A stretch of 64,000 nucleotides of DNA from contig CAKONZ010000004.1 of NCBI GenBank assembly GCA_934098525.1, positions 69,261 through 133,260 of the forward strand. The letters are read 5' to 3'. The notes under the pieces are model-generated. The model had not been told where the DNA came from. It saw nothing but the letters and a program-made list of their open reading frames with translations, and searched no databases. Position numbers and translations under genes: made by a program. Positions 35,865 through 44,488 of this stretch are shown piece after piece (position 1 is the stretch's first letter; each line of letters starts with the position of its first letter). This stretch comes from an uncultured Bacilli bacterium (GTDB lineage Bacteria; Bacillota_I; Bacilli_A; RF39; UBA660).

Positions 35865-36956
35865 TGATGTGAGACAAAATTTATAAAAATTTAAAAGCAA
35901 TATGATATAGTTAATTTGTAATTATTGAATATTGTTTTTTTCTATAATTTTTTGTCTCATTTCTAAAGGTGAAAGCCATTTTAGTGATTGCATTGGAATA
36001 TTATTTGAACGTTTTAGATAAGACTTCATCTGTAATAATAAATCATCATATGAGTAAAATCTGAGATAAGAATAAAATTTTTGTTGATCATTTCTGTGAC
36101 TTCGTTCAACTTTTCCATTGTGTCGAGGAGTTCTTGGCTTAATAAGTTTATGGTTTATATTTAAATTATTTAACAGATTATCTAGTGGATGAATTTTATC
36201 AGTCTTTTTAATATATGTAAATTCTTGTCCATTGTCGGTTTGAATTATTTCAGGTTTATAGCCGAAGTAAGTAATGGCTCTTTTTACAAAATCTACTGTT
36301 AAGTAGGAAGATTGTTCTTTATATGGATATATAAATCTTTCTCGTGAGGCTTCATCAATAATAGTGTATTGATAAAATTTGTCAGGTAATTTTCCGGTAT
36401 AACATTTTTTAGGAATGACTTTAACGTCCATTTGCCATTTGATTCCAATGTTAGTAGGTGTATCATACTTTTTAGGAGTGTATTTTTCGTGATGTTCAGT
36501 ATTTATAGGGTATTTTAATTTTCTAACAATTCTAAATAATGAACAGGCATGTCTAGAATAACCTTTTTCAACTCTTAATTTACCATATAACTCACAAAGA
36601 GATATGTTTGGATTTCTTCTTATATAATTTTTAATCCAATATAGTTCTTCATCAGTATGAGCATTAGGATGAGGAGATAATGGCCTATGGGATTTATTTA
36701 ATAGAGAATCCTTAGAGCCATCAAATTTTTTGTTCCAACGCATTAGAGAAGCTTTAGAACATTTGTACCTTCTACAAACAAAAGATATAGGGTTCCCATT
36801 TCTATAGAGTAAAACAGCATGATATTTAGTATTTAAAGAATGAGGATAATGTGATATAGTATTCATAGCGATAAGTCCTTTCTTATTAAAATGTTTGTTG
36901 ATAATTACATTTTACTAGACTTATCGCATTTTTTATATATAAAAGGTCTCACATCA
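35865..36956 (-). mobile_element. IS481-family insertion sequence, apparently complete
   Basis: About 1.09 kb, bounded by the inverted repeats TGATGTGAGAC and GTCTCACATCA, enclosing a single intact DDE transposase gene. It has inserted into the OrfB gene of the neighbouring IS3 copy, interrupting it after GAMDCRVTI. Confidence 0.85.
35922..36866 (-). CDS. IS481-family DDE transposase
   Basis: 314 residues. An N-terminal helix-turn-helix (ISFVCRRYKCSKASLMRWNKKF) is followed by a second DNA-binding part. The rve-type catalytic core comes next, with the first Asp in WQMDVKVIP, the second in IIQTDNGQEF and the Glu in PRHNGKVERSHRNDQ. This DDE pattern and the R-H-N-G-K-V-E-R block are typical of IS481. 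GAAAGGA precedes the ATG. The gene looks intact, so the element may be active. Confidence 0.9.
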   Translation of the reverse strand: MNTISHYPHSLNTKYHAVLLYRNGNPISFVCRRYKCSKASLMRWNKKFDGSKDSLLNKSHRPLSPHPNAHTDEELYWIKNYIRRNPNISLCELYGKLRVEKGYSRHACSLFRIVRKLKYPINTEHHEKYTPKKYDTPTNIGIKWQMDVKVIPKKCYTGKLPDKFYQYTIIDEASRERFIYPYKEQSSYLTVDFVKRAITYFGYKPEIIQTDNGQEFTYIKKTDKIHPLDNLLNNLNINHKLIKPRTPRHNGKVERSHRNDQQKFYSYLRFYSYDDLLLQMKSYLKRSNNIPMQSLKWLSPLEMRQKIIEKNNIQ

Positions 36957-37711
36957 ATTGTAACTCTACAATCCATAGCACCATTTTCAGTAGGAGCACC
37001 TGGCTTAGAAGTAGAATGCATGATATTATAAAGAGAAAGAGATTCATTGAATCTTTTTGAGCAGTACACAGAACATTGATCAAAGTGTAGAATCATTTCA
37101 AGGTCTGCGTACTTTTTATTTTTCTTTTCAATCAAAATAGATTTACCAATGTGATAAGAATTAGGGTCACCTTTTTTCAAAGATAAAAAGAAAGAAACAA
37201 TTTCATTGTTGAATAAATCCATGTATAAAGTTAATTCATAGTATTTTTTATTAGCCTAGAAAGCAGTCATATCAGTAACGATAAGCTGAAAAGGTCTAAG
37301 TGGATTAAGTTCGGCAAGAATATAATTAGGGAAGTTTTTAACCTCTCTTTTAGTTTTTTTACCTTGTCTTTTATAATGCTTAGCGACTGATTTGATATTA
37401 AGAAATTTACAAATTTTATGAGCAAAATTATCAGAATAAACAGTACCGCGATCTAATTTAATCTTAGCATTAAGCCAGCGATAGCCGTGAGAAGGGTACT
37501 TGTCGTGATATTCACTAAATTCGTTGCAAGCAGAAATTCTATTTAATTCTTTTTGTGAAGGTGATGAACGTCTTTTTAACCATTTATAAAAACCTGAACG
37601 ATTAATATTCATAAAAATACATAAAGAGTTAACGGAATAAAAGGATGAAAGCTCTAATATTACTTCGTATTCTTTTTGGAGAAAGTAATGTAAACCTTTT
37701 TTCCGTACCAC
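36957..37711 (-). pseudogene. IS3-family transposase OrfB, broken by an in-frame TAG and by IS481
   Basis: The N-terminal part holds HTH_21 (KYPSHGYRWLNAKIKLDRG) and ends the first frame with IVTDMTAF, the first catalytic Asp, then TAG at 37256-37258. The same frame continues with ANKKYYELTLYMDLFNNEIV and SKPGAPTENGAMD and is then cut by the IS481 terminus, losing the catalytic Glu. Expression would need a -1 frameshift from OrfA at the A6G site. Confidence 0.85.
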
Positions 37712-38004
37712 CTCCTTTCACGGTATAAGCTTTTTTTATTAATATCTTTCTTCATAATTATGTCTTTAAGTTCATCATTTGATAAATCAACATAATTTAA
37801 ATTATCAGAATCTTTGATAAATCTAAAATCAGTGACAGTTTCAATAATAGGATCAAAACAATGATTATCTTTGTTATAAGCAGTAGTTCATTTTTCTAAA
37901 GTTTTAATTGGAACTTTGTATTCATTTGCAGTTTTTAAGGTTGACCAACCATTTAAACAAATGCCATCACAAAGTTTCTTTTTGAGTTCACGAGTGTAAT
38001 GCAT
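37660..38004 (-). pseudogene. IS3-family transposase OrfA with TGA at a Trp-like position
   Basis: 115 codons behind a GGAGGTAT ribosome site, starting MHYTRELKKKLCDGICLNGW. Codon 39 is TGA (37888-37890) in the context IKTLEK-x-TTAYNKDNHCFD, where related OrfA proteins, as I recall them, have Trp. Near the end lies a classic A-AAA-AAG slippery heptamer (minus strand of 37696-37702) where -1 frameshifting would join it to OrfB. The gene is otherwise undamaged. Confidence 0.75.
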
Positions 38005-38119
38005 AAAAATATACCTCCTTCATTTGTATACATAACAAAATAATTGTATAAATAAAAATATAAATTATCTACTTAACCCTCTCGGTTGTCTACTTTAAGC
38101 TTACCACTACAATTTACGT

Positions 38120-39685
38120 CGTTAAATTAATAGATAATGTCTCAAAAGAGGTATTATCTATTTTTAATTGGTAAAGTAACGTTTTTTAAAATAAAAAAGG
38201 ATAAAAAACTAGCTTTATTTATAAAAAAGTGGTAAGATATAGGCGATTTAAGTTAAATTTACACATGCAAAAAAAAACGAGAAGTTGTAAAATTTTTTTT
38301 GGTTAGATGTAACGTCTCGCATTTTGCTAAATTATGTATAAAATGTATTTTGACTTAATTTAAGTATTTTGTTGAGATTATTTTCTTAATAATCTATAAG
38401 ATAGATCTATGTCATCATAGTCTATTTTTTTTATTTTAAATTTGTTTATGTTATCATTACCTAAAAAAATTAGTGATGCTTCATAAGGAGAATGGTTGTT
38501 TAATGATAATCTTGGAGTAGAATTAATATGTGAGGCAATTAAATAACAATCATCCTGAGTAAGACTAGCAAAAGAAGTTCCTTTAGGTAAAATATATCTG
38601 ATATATTCATGATTTTTTTCAATAGATCCTTTTTGCCAAGAACAGTTAGGATCACAATAAAATACTGAACATATTTTTTCTCCAGCGTTCATATCAAATT
38701 CAATAGACTCGGGGTCTGAGAATTCAGTACCATTATCAGTTAAAATAACTTCAAATAACCGTTTAAATTCATCAACTCCAAGAAGTTCTTTTAAATGATC
38801 AAATATTTCAGTAACAAACCTAGATTTTTTATATGATAGTAGATAAATTAACATAAAATTATATTGTCTAAATAAAAGAGTAAGAAAGCACTTACCACCT
38901 TTACCACCTTGAGTACCAATAACAGTATCCATTTCAACAATAGAAGCATTAGGGTTATATTCTATATAATCTTTAAAATCAGTATAAAACCTGCCAACCT
39001 TAATAGAAGTTTCAATTCTATCCCTGTGATAATCATACTCTTTTTTTACTTTCCATTTAACTTTTCTTTGTAAATCAATATTTCTAACATTTAAAATACC
39101 TAGATCAATATATTTATAAAAAGTAGTTTTAGAAAATGGTAAAAGTTCAGGGTGAGAAATAAAAACTTGATTAACAGAATGATTTTTCTTAATCATTAAA
39201 GGAGCGATAACTTCATTGATAGAAGCAATTTGATCTTTAGTAATATTCAAGTGAGCTCTTTCTGATATTAAAGTTTGTTTATATTCGTTATAAGCAATAT
39301 GAGAACTATATGAATATTTTTGTTTTTTACAATGATTAAATCTGTCACAATTATTACAAACGTAGGGAGGCTTAGATTCAAAACAACAAGGCCTATCAGG
39401 ACTTGCAGTACCTCGTAAAAACCTATGCTTTAAAACCTCTTTAGAGATAGAAGTTCTATGCTTACCCAATCTATTTGATATTTGAGTAAAGGAATATCCA
39501 TGATTAAGATATTCTTCAATAACACACCTTTCTTCAAAAGATAAATGTTTGTATTTTTTAGCATTCATAATAAAAATCCTTTCTAAATAAGCCAAAATAC
39601 AAGGAATTATTATATAACATCCCTTTGAAAGTTAAAAGTTAAGTTATCGTGTTAATCAAAACGTGACTTTAAATAAATAATTTAC
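38120..39685 (-). mobile_element. IS30-family insertion sequence, apparently complete
   Basis: About 1.57 kb. It begins CGTTAAATTAATAGATAATG, and its other end (read inward GTAAATTATTTATTTAAAGTC) is an imperfect inverted match. It encloses an intact transposase gene plus about 260 bases of non-coding sequence at the left end, shared with the copies at 31990 and 35697. Its right end directly adjoins the right 18-bp direct repeat. The exact right end is uncertain by a few tens of bases. Confidence 0.75.
38378..39568 (-). CDS. IS30-family transposase
   Basis: About 396 residues. The N-terminal HTH_38 (KHLSFEERCVIEEYLNHGYS, FTQISNRLGKHRTSISKEV) is followed by a Cys-rich linker (CCFESKPPYVCNNCDRFNHC). 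The DDE core has VEMDTVIGTQGGKGGKCFLT, ILTDNGTEFSDPE and the Glu in CSWQKGSIEKNHEYIR. IS30 enzymes of this linker type are common in Firmicutes and Mollicutes. GAAAGGA precedes the ATG at 39568. The gene is intact. Confidence 0.92.
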   Translation of the reverse strand: MNAKKYKHLSFEERCVIEEYLNHGYSFTQISNRLGKHRTSISKEVLKHRFLRGTASPDRPCCFESKPPYVCNNCDRFNHCKKQKYSYSSHIAYNEYKQTLISERAHLNITKDQIASINEVIAPLMIKKNHSVNQVFISHPELLPFSKTTFYKYIDLGILNVRNIDLQRKVKWKVKKEYDYHRDRIETSIKVGRFYTDFKDYIEYNPNASIVEMDTVIGTQGGKGGKCFLTLLFRQYNFMLIYLLSYKKSRFVTEIFDHLKELLGVDEFKRLFEVILTDNGTEFSDPESIEFDMNAGEKICSVFYCDPNCSWQKGSIEKNHEYIRYILPKGTSFASLTQDDCYLIASHINSTPRLSLNNHSPYEASLIFLGNDNINKFKIKKIDYDDIDLSYRLLRK

Positions 39686-39702
39686 TTACTACACAAACTA
39701 TA
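39685..39702 (+). repeat. 18-bp direct repeat, right boundary of the IS/capsule island
   Basis: Exact second copy of CTTACTACACAAACTATA. Together the two copies enclose 7.7 kb in which every gene is IS- or polysaccharide-related. Confidence 0.88.
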
Positions 39703-39740
39703 GATTTACGTAAAGTAAAAAATAATTGTTAATAAAAAAA

Positions 39741-39769
39741 TTGACCTGGGGGGGGGTTTATATTATAAT
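39741..39769 (+). promoter_or_regulatory. Sigma-A promoter with a G9 tract in the spacer (candidate phase-variable promoter)
   Basis: TTGACC, 17 bases, TATAAT. The spacer contains nine consecutive G (39748-39756) in a genome where G-runs above five are almost absent. At nine G the spacing is the optimal 17; loss or gain of G by strand slippage would change it. Confidence 0.75.
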
Positions 39770-39800
39770 GAAATTGTTAAAAAGAAGGAGGAGAAAAGTT

Positions 39801-40502
39801 ATGGAAAATAACAAAAAATTTTTAACCATCATAGTTATATTATCAGTACTATTAGTAGGATCATTAGGATATATAACATATGATAAGCTTTCAAACAAAA
39901 AAGATAATACAAACGAAGTAAAAAATGATAACAAAGATAATAATACAAAAGAATTAACAGTATCAAATGCATACAATTATCATGATTACAAGGAAGCTGA
40001 AAATCCTTGTGGCACAATGACAAGTGGTAGTATTGATATTATATTACCAAAAATTAATTCAGATAAACCAAATGCTAAAAAATTAAATGAAAAAATACTT
40101 AAAGACTTTGATGAATATATAGAAATATCAAAAAAAGAAAAAACAAATACTTTTGCTAACATATACTATAATTATTTAATCAAAGATAATTACCTTTATA
40201 TTAATGTAAGAGGAGGAGGTCATACACTTTGTGCTTCAGGATCAGTAATAAGATATAATTATTATTATGATATAAAAAATGATAAAATCTTAAAATCAAA
40301 AGAAGCATTAACAGCTTTAGGATATACAGAAGAAGACATATTTAATTTAAATAAAAATGGCAATAGCTACACACAAGAAGAAATAAAAAAATGGTCAACA
40401 TTTGAAGACTGTGACCTTAATAATGAAGGTGGATGTGGTTGTGGAGTAGAAATAACAAATAATAACGAGTTTGAACTATATAATAATTTACAATGTTCAT
40501 AA
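39801..40502 (+). CDS. Membrane-anchored surface protein with DUF4163/DUF3298 (RsiV-like) domain
   Basis: About 233 residues with one N-terminal membrane segment (about 8-26) and a Lys/Asp/Asn linker. The folded extracellular region resembles the DUF4163-DUF3298 pair of RsiV/PdaC (SIDIILPKINSDKPNAKKLN, INVRGGGHTLCASGSVIRYNYY, ALTALGYTEEDI). Cys residues are frequent (CGTM, CASG, CDLNNEGGCGCG). I chose the ATG at 39801 behind AGGAGGAG; the in-frame ATG at 39768 is inside the -10 box. It is driven by the G9 promoter just outside the island. Confidence 0.72.
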   Translation: MENNKKFLTIIVILSVLLVGSLGYITYDKLSNKKDNTNEVKNDNKDNNTKELTVSNAYNYHDYKEAENPCGTMTSGSIDIILPKINSDKPNAKKLNEKILKDFDEYIEISKKEKTNTFANIYYNYLIKDNYLYINVRGGGHTLCASGSVIRYNYYYDIKNDKILKSKEALTALGYTEEDIFNLNKNGNSYTQEEIKKWSTFEDCDLNNEGGCGCGVEITNNNEFELYNNLQCS

Positions 40503-40516
40503 ATAAAAAATAATTA

Positions 40517-40549
40517 AAATCTCATTTTCAAATAAAATGAGATTTTTAT
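40517..40549 (+). terminator. Terminator of the surface protein gene
   Basis: AAAATCTCATTTT-caaat-AAAATGAGATTTT with T-run. Confidence 0.85.
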
Positions 40550-40552
40550 ATA

Positions 40553-40579
40553 CAAAAAAATCTCTAGTCAAAACTAGAG
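40553..40579 (-). terminator. Terminator of the murE gene (minus strand)
   Basis: On the minus strand, CTCTAGT-tttg-ACTAGAG followed by a T-run. It adjoins the murE stop. Confidence 0.75.
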
Positions 40580-41953
40580 CTATTTACCATACTTTTTACT
40601 TTTTTGATAACTTTTAACCACATTATAATCACTATATTTTTTATATTTATTCTTTACTAACATATAATCATCTTTTCCCTTACCAAGTATTAAAACTATA
40701 TCATTATCTAAAGCCTCATCTAAAGCCTTTTTAATTGCTTTTTTCCTGTTTTTTATATAACAATAATTATTACTCTTAATATCCACTACCATATCATTAT
40801 AAATATCAAAAGGATTTTCATACCTAGGATCATCCATTGTAAAATATACATAATCAGAATATGCACAAACTAATTGTCCTATTGTACTTCTTTTACTTTT
40901 ATCCCTACCACCAGCACATCCAACAATAGTAATAATTCTTCCCCTCTTTCTTTGATAAAATAAATTCAATATTTCATAAGTTGCCTTAATAGTATGAGCA
41001 TAATCAATTACTACATCAAACTTTTCAAACTTTACTAGATTCATTCTTCCATCAATTGGTTTCATTTCATTTATCAAAGGAATAATTTTATAAATATCAA
41101 TATTCAAAGTATTAAGTAAAGCAATTACAGATACCAAATTATATACATTAAAAATACCTAAATAAGGACTTTTAATTTCGTATATTTTATTCTTATATTT
41201 TAATTTAAAATTAGTAAAATTATCTATTCTTTTAATATCATAAAAATGATAACTAGAATTTTTATTTAAACCATAAGTAATATATTTTCTACAAACCTTT
41301 CTAAACTTATTAAAATATCTATCATCTCTATTTAAAATACTAATTCCTTTTGTTTGTCTAAATAATTTTAACTTAGAATCTAAATAATTTTTAAAACTTT
41401 TATGAACATTTAAATGATCTAATGTAATATTAGTAAATATACTACGATTAAATTCTATATTATGACACCTATTATGTAATAAACCCTCACTTGAAGCCTC
41501 CATCACTATAAATTTAATATTATTTTCTTTACAAATATTAAAATAATTAAACAACTCACATAAATCAGGAGTAGTATTCTTTGTCTTAATTACCTTATTC
41601 TTATACTTAAACCCATTAGTGCCGATATAAGCAGTATCGTAAAAACAATTAAGAAGTTGATAAACCATCTCTGCTACAGTAGTTTTACCATCAGTTCCAG
41701 TAATACCAATCAAAACAATATTAGAAAGTGGTTTTTTATAAAAATCATTATAAATTTGATAATAAGTATCATTAGTATTACCAACCTTAATAGCAGGAAC
41801 ACTCAAACCATATAAATCCTTATCAATTATAACAGCACTAGCTTTTCTTTTAATAGCGTCATTTATATAATCATGTTTATCGCTAAAAGAATCATGTGTA
41901 CATATAAACAAATCATTTTTATTTATATTTTTAGAATTATTTTTTATAAACAT
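40580..41953 (-). CDS. murE: UDP-N-acetylmuramyl-tripeptide synthetase (MurE-type Mur ligase)
   Basis: 457 residues: N-terminal UDP-binding domain, ATP loop GITGTDGKTT (about 93-102), the middle domain with TTPD, EASSEGL and FTNITLDHLNVH (carbamylated Lys region follows), and a C-terminal domain with DYAHT and the amino-acid specificity motif DDPRYENP. The Arg in DxPR usually indicates meso-diaminopimelate rather than lysine as third residue. It is not in a dcw cluster. The start ATG at 41953 comes one base after the stop of the upstream coiled-coil gene. Confidence 0.92.
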   Translation of the reverse strand: MFIKNNSKNINKNDLFICTHDSFSDKHDYINDAIKRKASAVIIDKDLYGLSVPAIKVGNTNDTYYQIYNDFYKKPLSNIVLIGITGTDGKTTVAEMVYQLLNCFYDTAYIGTNGFKYKNKVIKTKNTTPDLCELFNYFNICKENNIKFIVMEASSEGLLHNRCHNIEFNRSIFTNITLDHLNVHKSFKNYLDSKLKLFRQTKGISILNRDDRYFNKFRKVCRKYITYGLNKNSSYHFYDIKRIDNFTNFKLKYKNKIYEIKSPYLGIFNVYNLVSVIALLNTLNIDIYKIIPLINEMKPIDGRMNLVKFEKFDVVIDYAHTIKATYEILNLFYQRKRGRIITIVGCAGGRDKSKRSTIGQLVCAYSDYVYFTMDDPRYENPFDIYNDMVVDIKSNNYCYIKNRKKAIKKALDEALDNDIVLILGKGKDDYMLVKNKYKKYSDYNVVKSYQKSKKYGK

Positions 41954-41954
41954 A

Positions 41955-42173
41955 TTACATCATATACATACTTGATTGGTATCCATTATAATTATTATTA
42001 TCATAATTACTAACATTAAGTTTCTTTTCCAAAACCTTAACTCTTTTTTCTAAATCATTAATCCTATTTTCTAATTCACTTAATTTTGAATTATTATTAA
42101 ACATATTATCAGGACACATCATTCCTTGATTCAAGCCTTGGTATGGCATATTAAATGGCATTTGATTAAACAT
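41955..42173 (-). CDS. Small Met/Asn-rich coiled-coil protein
   Basis: About 72 residues. An N-terminal Met/Asn/Pro/Gln-rich segment (MFNQMPFNMPYQGLNQGMM) precedes a canonical coiled coil (LSELENRINDLEKRVKVLEKKL) and an Asn/Tyr-rich tail. Composition of this kind is seen in small spore-coat-type proteins, but no family is recognised. GGGGG precedes the ATG at 42173; upstream in-frame starts lie in the ribosome site region. It is coupled to murE. Confidence 0.62.
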   Translation of the reverse strand: MFNQMPFNMPYQGLNQGMMCPDNMFNNNSKLSELENRINDLEKRVKVLEKKLNVSNYDNNNYNGYQSSMYMM

Positions 42174-42257
42174 TATAAATCCCCCTTTTTTCAATATTAT
42201 TATATGCAACTATTTATTTTATGTCTCTCTTATAGTATAATTACTAAAGGTGGTAAA

Positions 42258-42881
42258 ATGAGACAAAGAAATGTAAAAAACAAAAAAGAAATATTAGACG
42301 GATCAAAAAACGTTTTAAAAATAAATAACAAAATTAATTGGAATGAAGAATTTAATAATAAAAATCCTATTCATTTAGAAATAGGTACAGGAAAATGTCA
42401 ATTTATTATTGAAATGGCCAAAAAATATAAAAACATCAATTTTATTGGTATTGAAAGAATAGATAGTGTTTTAGCAATGGGTATTAAAAATATTGAAGAA
42501 TATATCCCTAATCTAAGACTAATTAACTATGACGCTAACAAAATAGATGAACTATTTAATAAAGAAATAGAATGCTTATATTTAAACTTTTCAGATCCAT
42601 GGCCAAAAAAAAGACATGCCAAAAGAAGATTAACATCTTTAGAATTTCTAAAAAAATATGATAAAATATTTAAAGATACAAAATGTATTATACAAAAAAC
42701 AGACAATCAAAATCTCTTTGAATCATCAATAATATCATTAACAAAATATGGATATTACATAGATGAAATAACATTAGATTTGCATAATTTAGAAAATAAT
42801 GATAATATAAAAACAGAATATGAAAATAAATTTTCAGAAAAAGGATGTAAAATATACAGACTAAAAGCAATAAAAAAGTAA
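42258..42881 (+). CDS. trmB: tRNA (guanine-N7)-methyltransferase
   Basis: 207 residues beginning MRQRNVKNKKEIL. It has the SAM-binding IHLEIGTGKCQFIIEMAKK, the ERxxS-like GIERIDSVLAMGIKNI, and the diagnostic LNFSDPWPKKRHAKRRLTS. It makes m7G46 in tRNA. AGGTGG lies before the ATG at 42258. Longer upstream readings pass through the divergent promoter region and are not credible. Confidence 0.95.
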   Translation: MRQRNVKNKKEILDGSKNVLKINNKINWNEEFNNKNPIHLEIGTGKCQFIIEMAKKYKNINFIGIERIDSVLAMGIKNIEEYIPNLRLINYDANKIDELFNKEIECLYLNFSDPWPKKRHAKRRLTSLEFLKKYDKIFKDTKCIIQKTDNQNLFESSIISLTKYGYYIDEITLDLHNLENNDNIKTEYENKFSEKGCKIYRLKAIKK

Positions 42882-42926
42882 AAAAATAATACAATCAACA
42901 AATAGTTTGATATAATAGAGGTGGGT

Positions 42927-43580
42927 ATGAAAAAAATAATAACCATAATACTTTTATTATTAGTAATAACAGGTTGTGTAAATATGAACAATCTTTCAGC
43001 AGATGATGCCATTGACATGGTATTTAATGAAAAAATTGCTAAAGCAAACACAGCAATGGAAGGCTATAAAATATATTTACCAAAATCAATGACAATTCAT
43101 AAAGATAAAAAAAGTAACAATGTTATTTATTCTAATAATGAAAAATATTATTTATATGTTGACTTAATAAGTTACTATAATAAAACAAATAATGAATATG
43201 AAGACAATCAAAATACGTCAATATATTCCAAACAACTAGATTATAATAAGAAAAAAGGTTATATAACAGTAACAGAAAAAGATCAATCATACTTTGTAGA
43301 AGTAGTGTATAACTATGGAAAAATAGAAGTAATAACAAACAACTATGAAAAAGCAATAACTAAATCATTAATAATACTTAGAAGTATAAAATTCAATGAT
43401 AAAGTAATAGAAAGCTTAATAGGTAATAATAAATTAAGTTATGATGAAGAAGAATTTAATTTAGAAGGACCAAATGTACAGACTGATAACTTCTTAAAAT
43501 ATGAAGAAAATGATATATATGAAGATGTTGATAATGAATTACCAGATGAAGATATTATTGATATAAAAGATAATCAATAG
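42927..43580 (+). CDS. Lipoprotein, unknown function
   Basis: About 217 residues with signal peptide and lipobox ITGC (Cys about 18). The mature part resembles the beta-rich lipoproteins that monitor or measure cell-wall state (ENKYYLYVDLISYYN, SYFVEVVYNYGKIEVITNN), but no family is named. The C-terminal 50 residues are acidic. GAGGTGGG precedes the ATG. It is the first of a four-gene run with the acidic protein, a DUF948-like and a YtxH protein. Confidence 0.7.
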   Translation: MKKIITIILLLLVITGCVNMNNLSADDAIDMVFNEKIAKANTAMEGYKIYLPKSMTIHKDKKSNNVIYSNNEKYYLYVDLISYYNKTNNEYEDNQNTSIYSKQLDYNKKKGYITVTEKDQSYFVEVVYNYGKIEVITNNYEKAITKSLIILRSIKFNDKVIESLIGNNKLSYDEEEFNLEGPNVQTDNFLKYEENDIYEDVDNELPDEDIIDIKDNQ

Positions 43581-43590
43581 AGGTGGAAAA

Positions 43591-44484
43591 ATGAAACTTT
43601 TAGATAAAATAAAAAATGCTTTGTTTGAAGAAAGCGAAGAAGAAGAAATTGCAAAAAAGGTAAATGTTGAAAAAACAGTTGAACCAAAAAGATATAAAAA
43701 ATTTGAACACTTAGAAGAACCAGAAGAAATAGAAGAAGACAAAGAGCCTGAAATAAAAGCTCCTGTAATTTTTGAAGATGATGACTTTGTAGTAGAAAGA
43801 AAAAGACCAGAACAACAAATTCCAACAATTGAAGAAGAAAAACCAAGACCATATGGTATCAAAAAAGAAGAGCTAACAAAGAAAACCAAAAGTTTATATG
43901 GAGGATATGAAGAAAAATCAAAAGAAAAATTCAAACCATCTCCAATAATATCACCTGTATATGGACTTCTTGAAAAAAATTACAAAATATCATCAAATGA
44001 CAAAACTATAGAATACGAAAAAGATACAATAATTTATCCAGAAGAAAAAATAAAAATAGATTTAGATAGTGTTAGAGAAAAAGCGTATGGCATAAAAGAA
44101 GAACCAAAGAAAGAAATAGAAAAAGAAGAAGAACCATTGCTATACGAAATGAATGATGATACTAAACCAGGAATTGATAAAGTAACTATTGGAGATGCTG
44201 AAGAATACTTTAATGATTTAGGTTTAGAATATAATGTCGACTATAAAGATAACGCCAAAGAAAAAATGACAAGATTAAATAAAAACAAAGAATTATCTGA
44301 AATGGTCGAAGAAGAAATAAAAGAAGATGAAAAAATATCTGAAGAAATAAAGAAAAAAAGCTCAAGAAAAACAAAAATAGTAGAACCAGAACAAACTGAA
44401 GATGACGAAATAACACCTACAGAAGAAGCAGAAGAAAAAAATTTATATGATTTAATCGATATGATGTACGATAGTAAGGAGTGA
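43591..44484 (+). CDS. Acidic, mostly disordered cytoplasmic protein with a PSPIISPVYG motif
   Basis: 297 residues, Glu/Lys/Asp-rich, no signal peptide. It has short conserved-looking motifs within low-complexity sequence: RPYGIKKEEL (about 88-97), KPSPIISPVYGLLEKNY (about 114-130) and KAYGIKEE. This layout suggests a scaffold with peptide motifs that bind partners, possibly in cell division or at the membrane, which is inference. It starts 10 bases after the lipoprotein gene and ends 4 bases before the next. Confidence 0.62.
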   Translation: MKLLDKIKNALFEESEEEEIAKKVNVEKTVEPKRYKKFEHLEEPEEIEEDKEPEIKAPVIFEDDDFVVERKRPEQQIPTIEEEKPRPYGIKKEELTKKTKSLYGGYEEKSKEKFKPSPIISPVYGLLEKNYKISSNDKTIEYEKDTIIYPEEKIKIDLDSVREKAYGIKEEPKKEIEKEEEPLLYEMNDDTKPGIDKVTIGDAEEYFNDLGLEYNVDYKDNAKEKMTRLNKNKELSEMVEEEIKEDEKISEEIKKKSSRKTKIVEPEQTEDDEITPTEEAEEKNLYDLIDMMYDSKE

Positions 44485-44488
44485 TAAA

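Larger units (their letters stand above)
36957..38111 (-). mobile_element. IS3-family element, incomplete at its OrfB end
   Basis: The outer terminus (minus strand TGTAGTGGTAAGC) ends near 38111, 8 bases from the IS30-like end. The other end is missing beyond the IS481 insertion. The non-coding stretch 38005-38111 is the IS3 leader. Confidence 0.72.
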
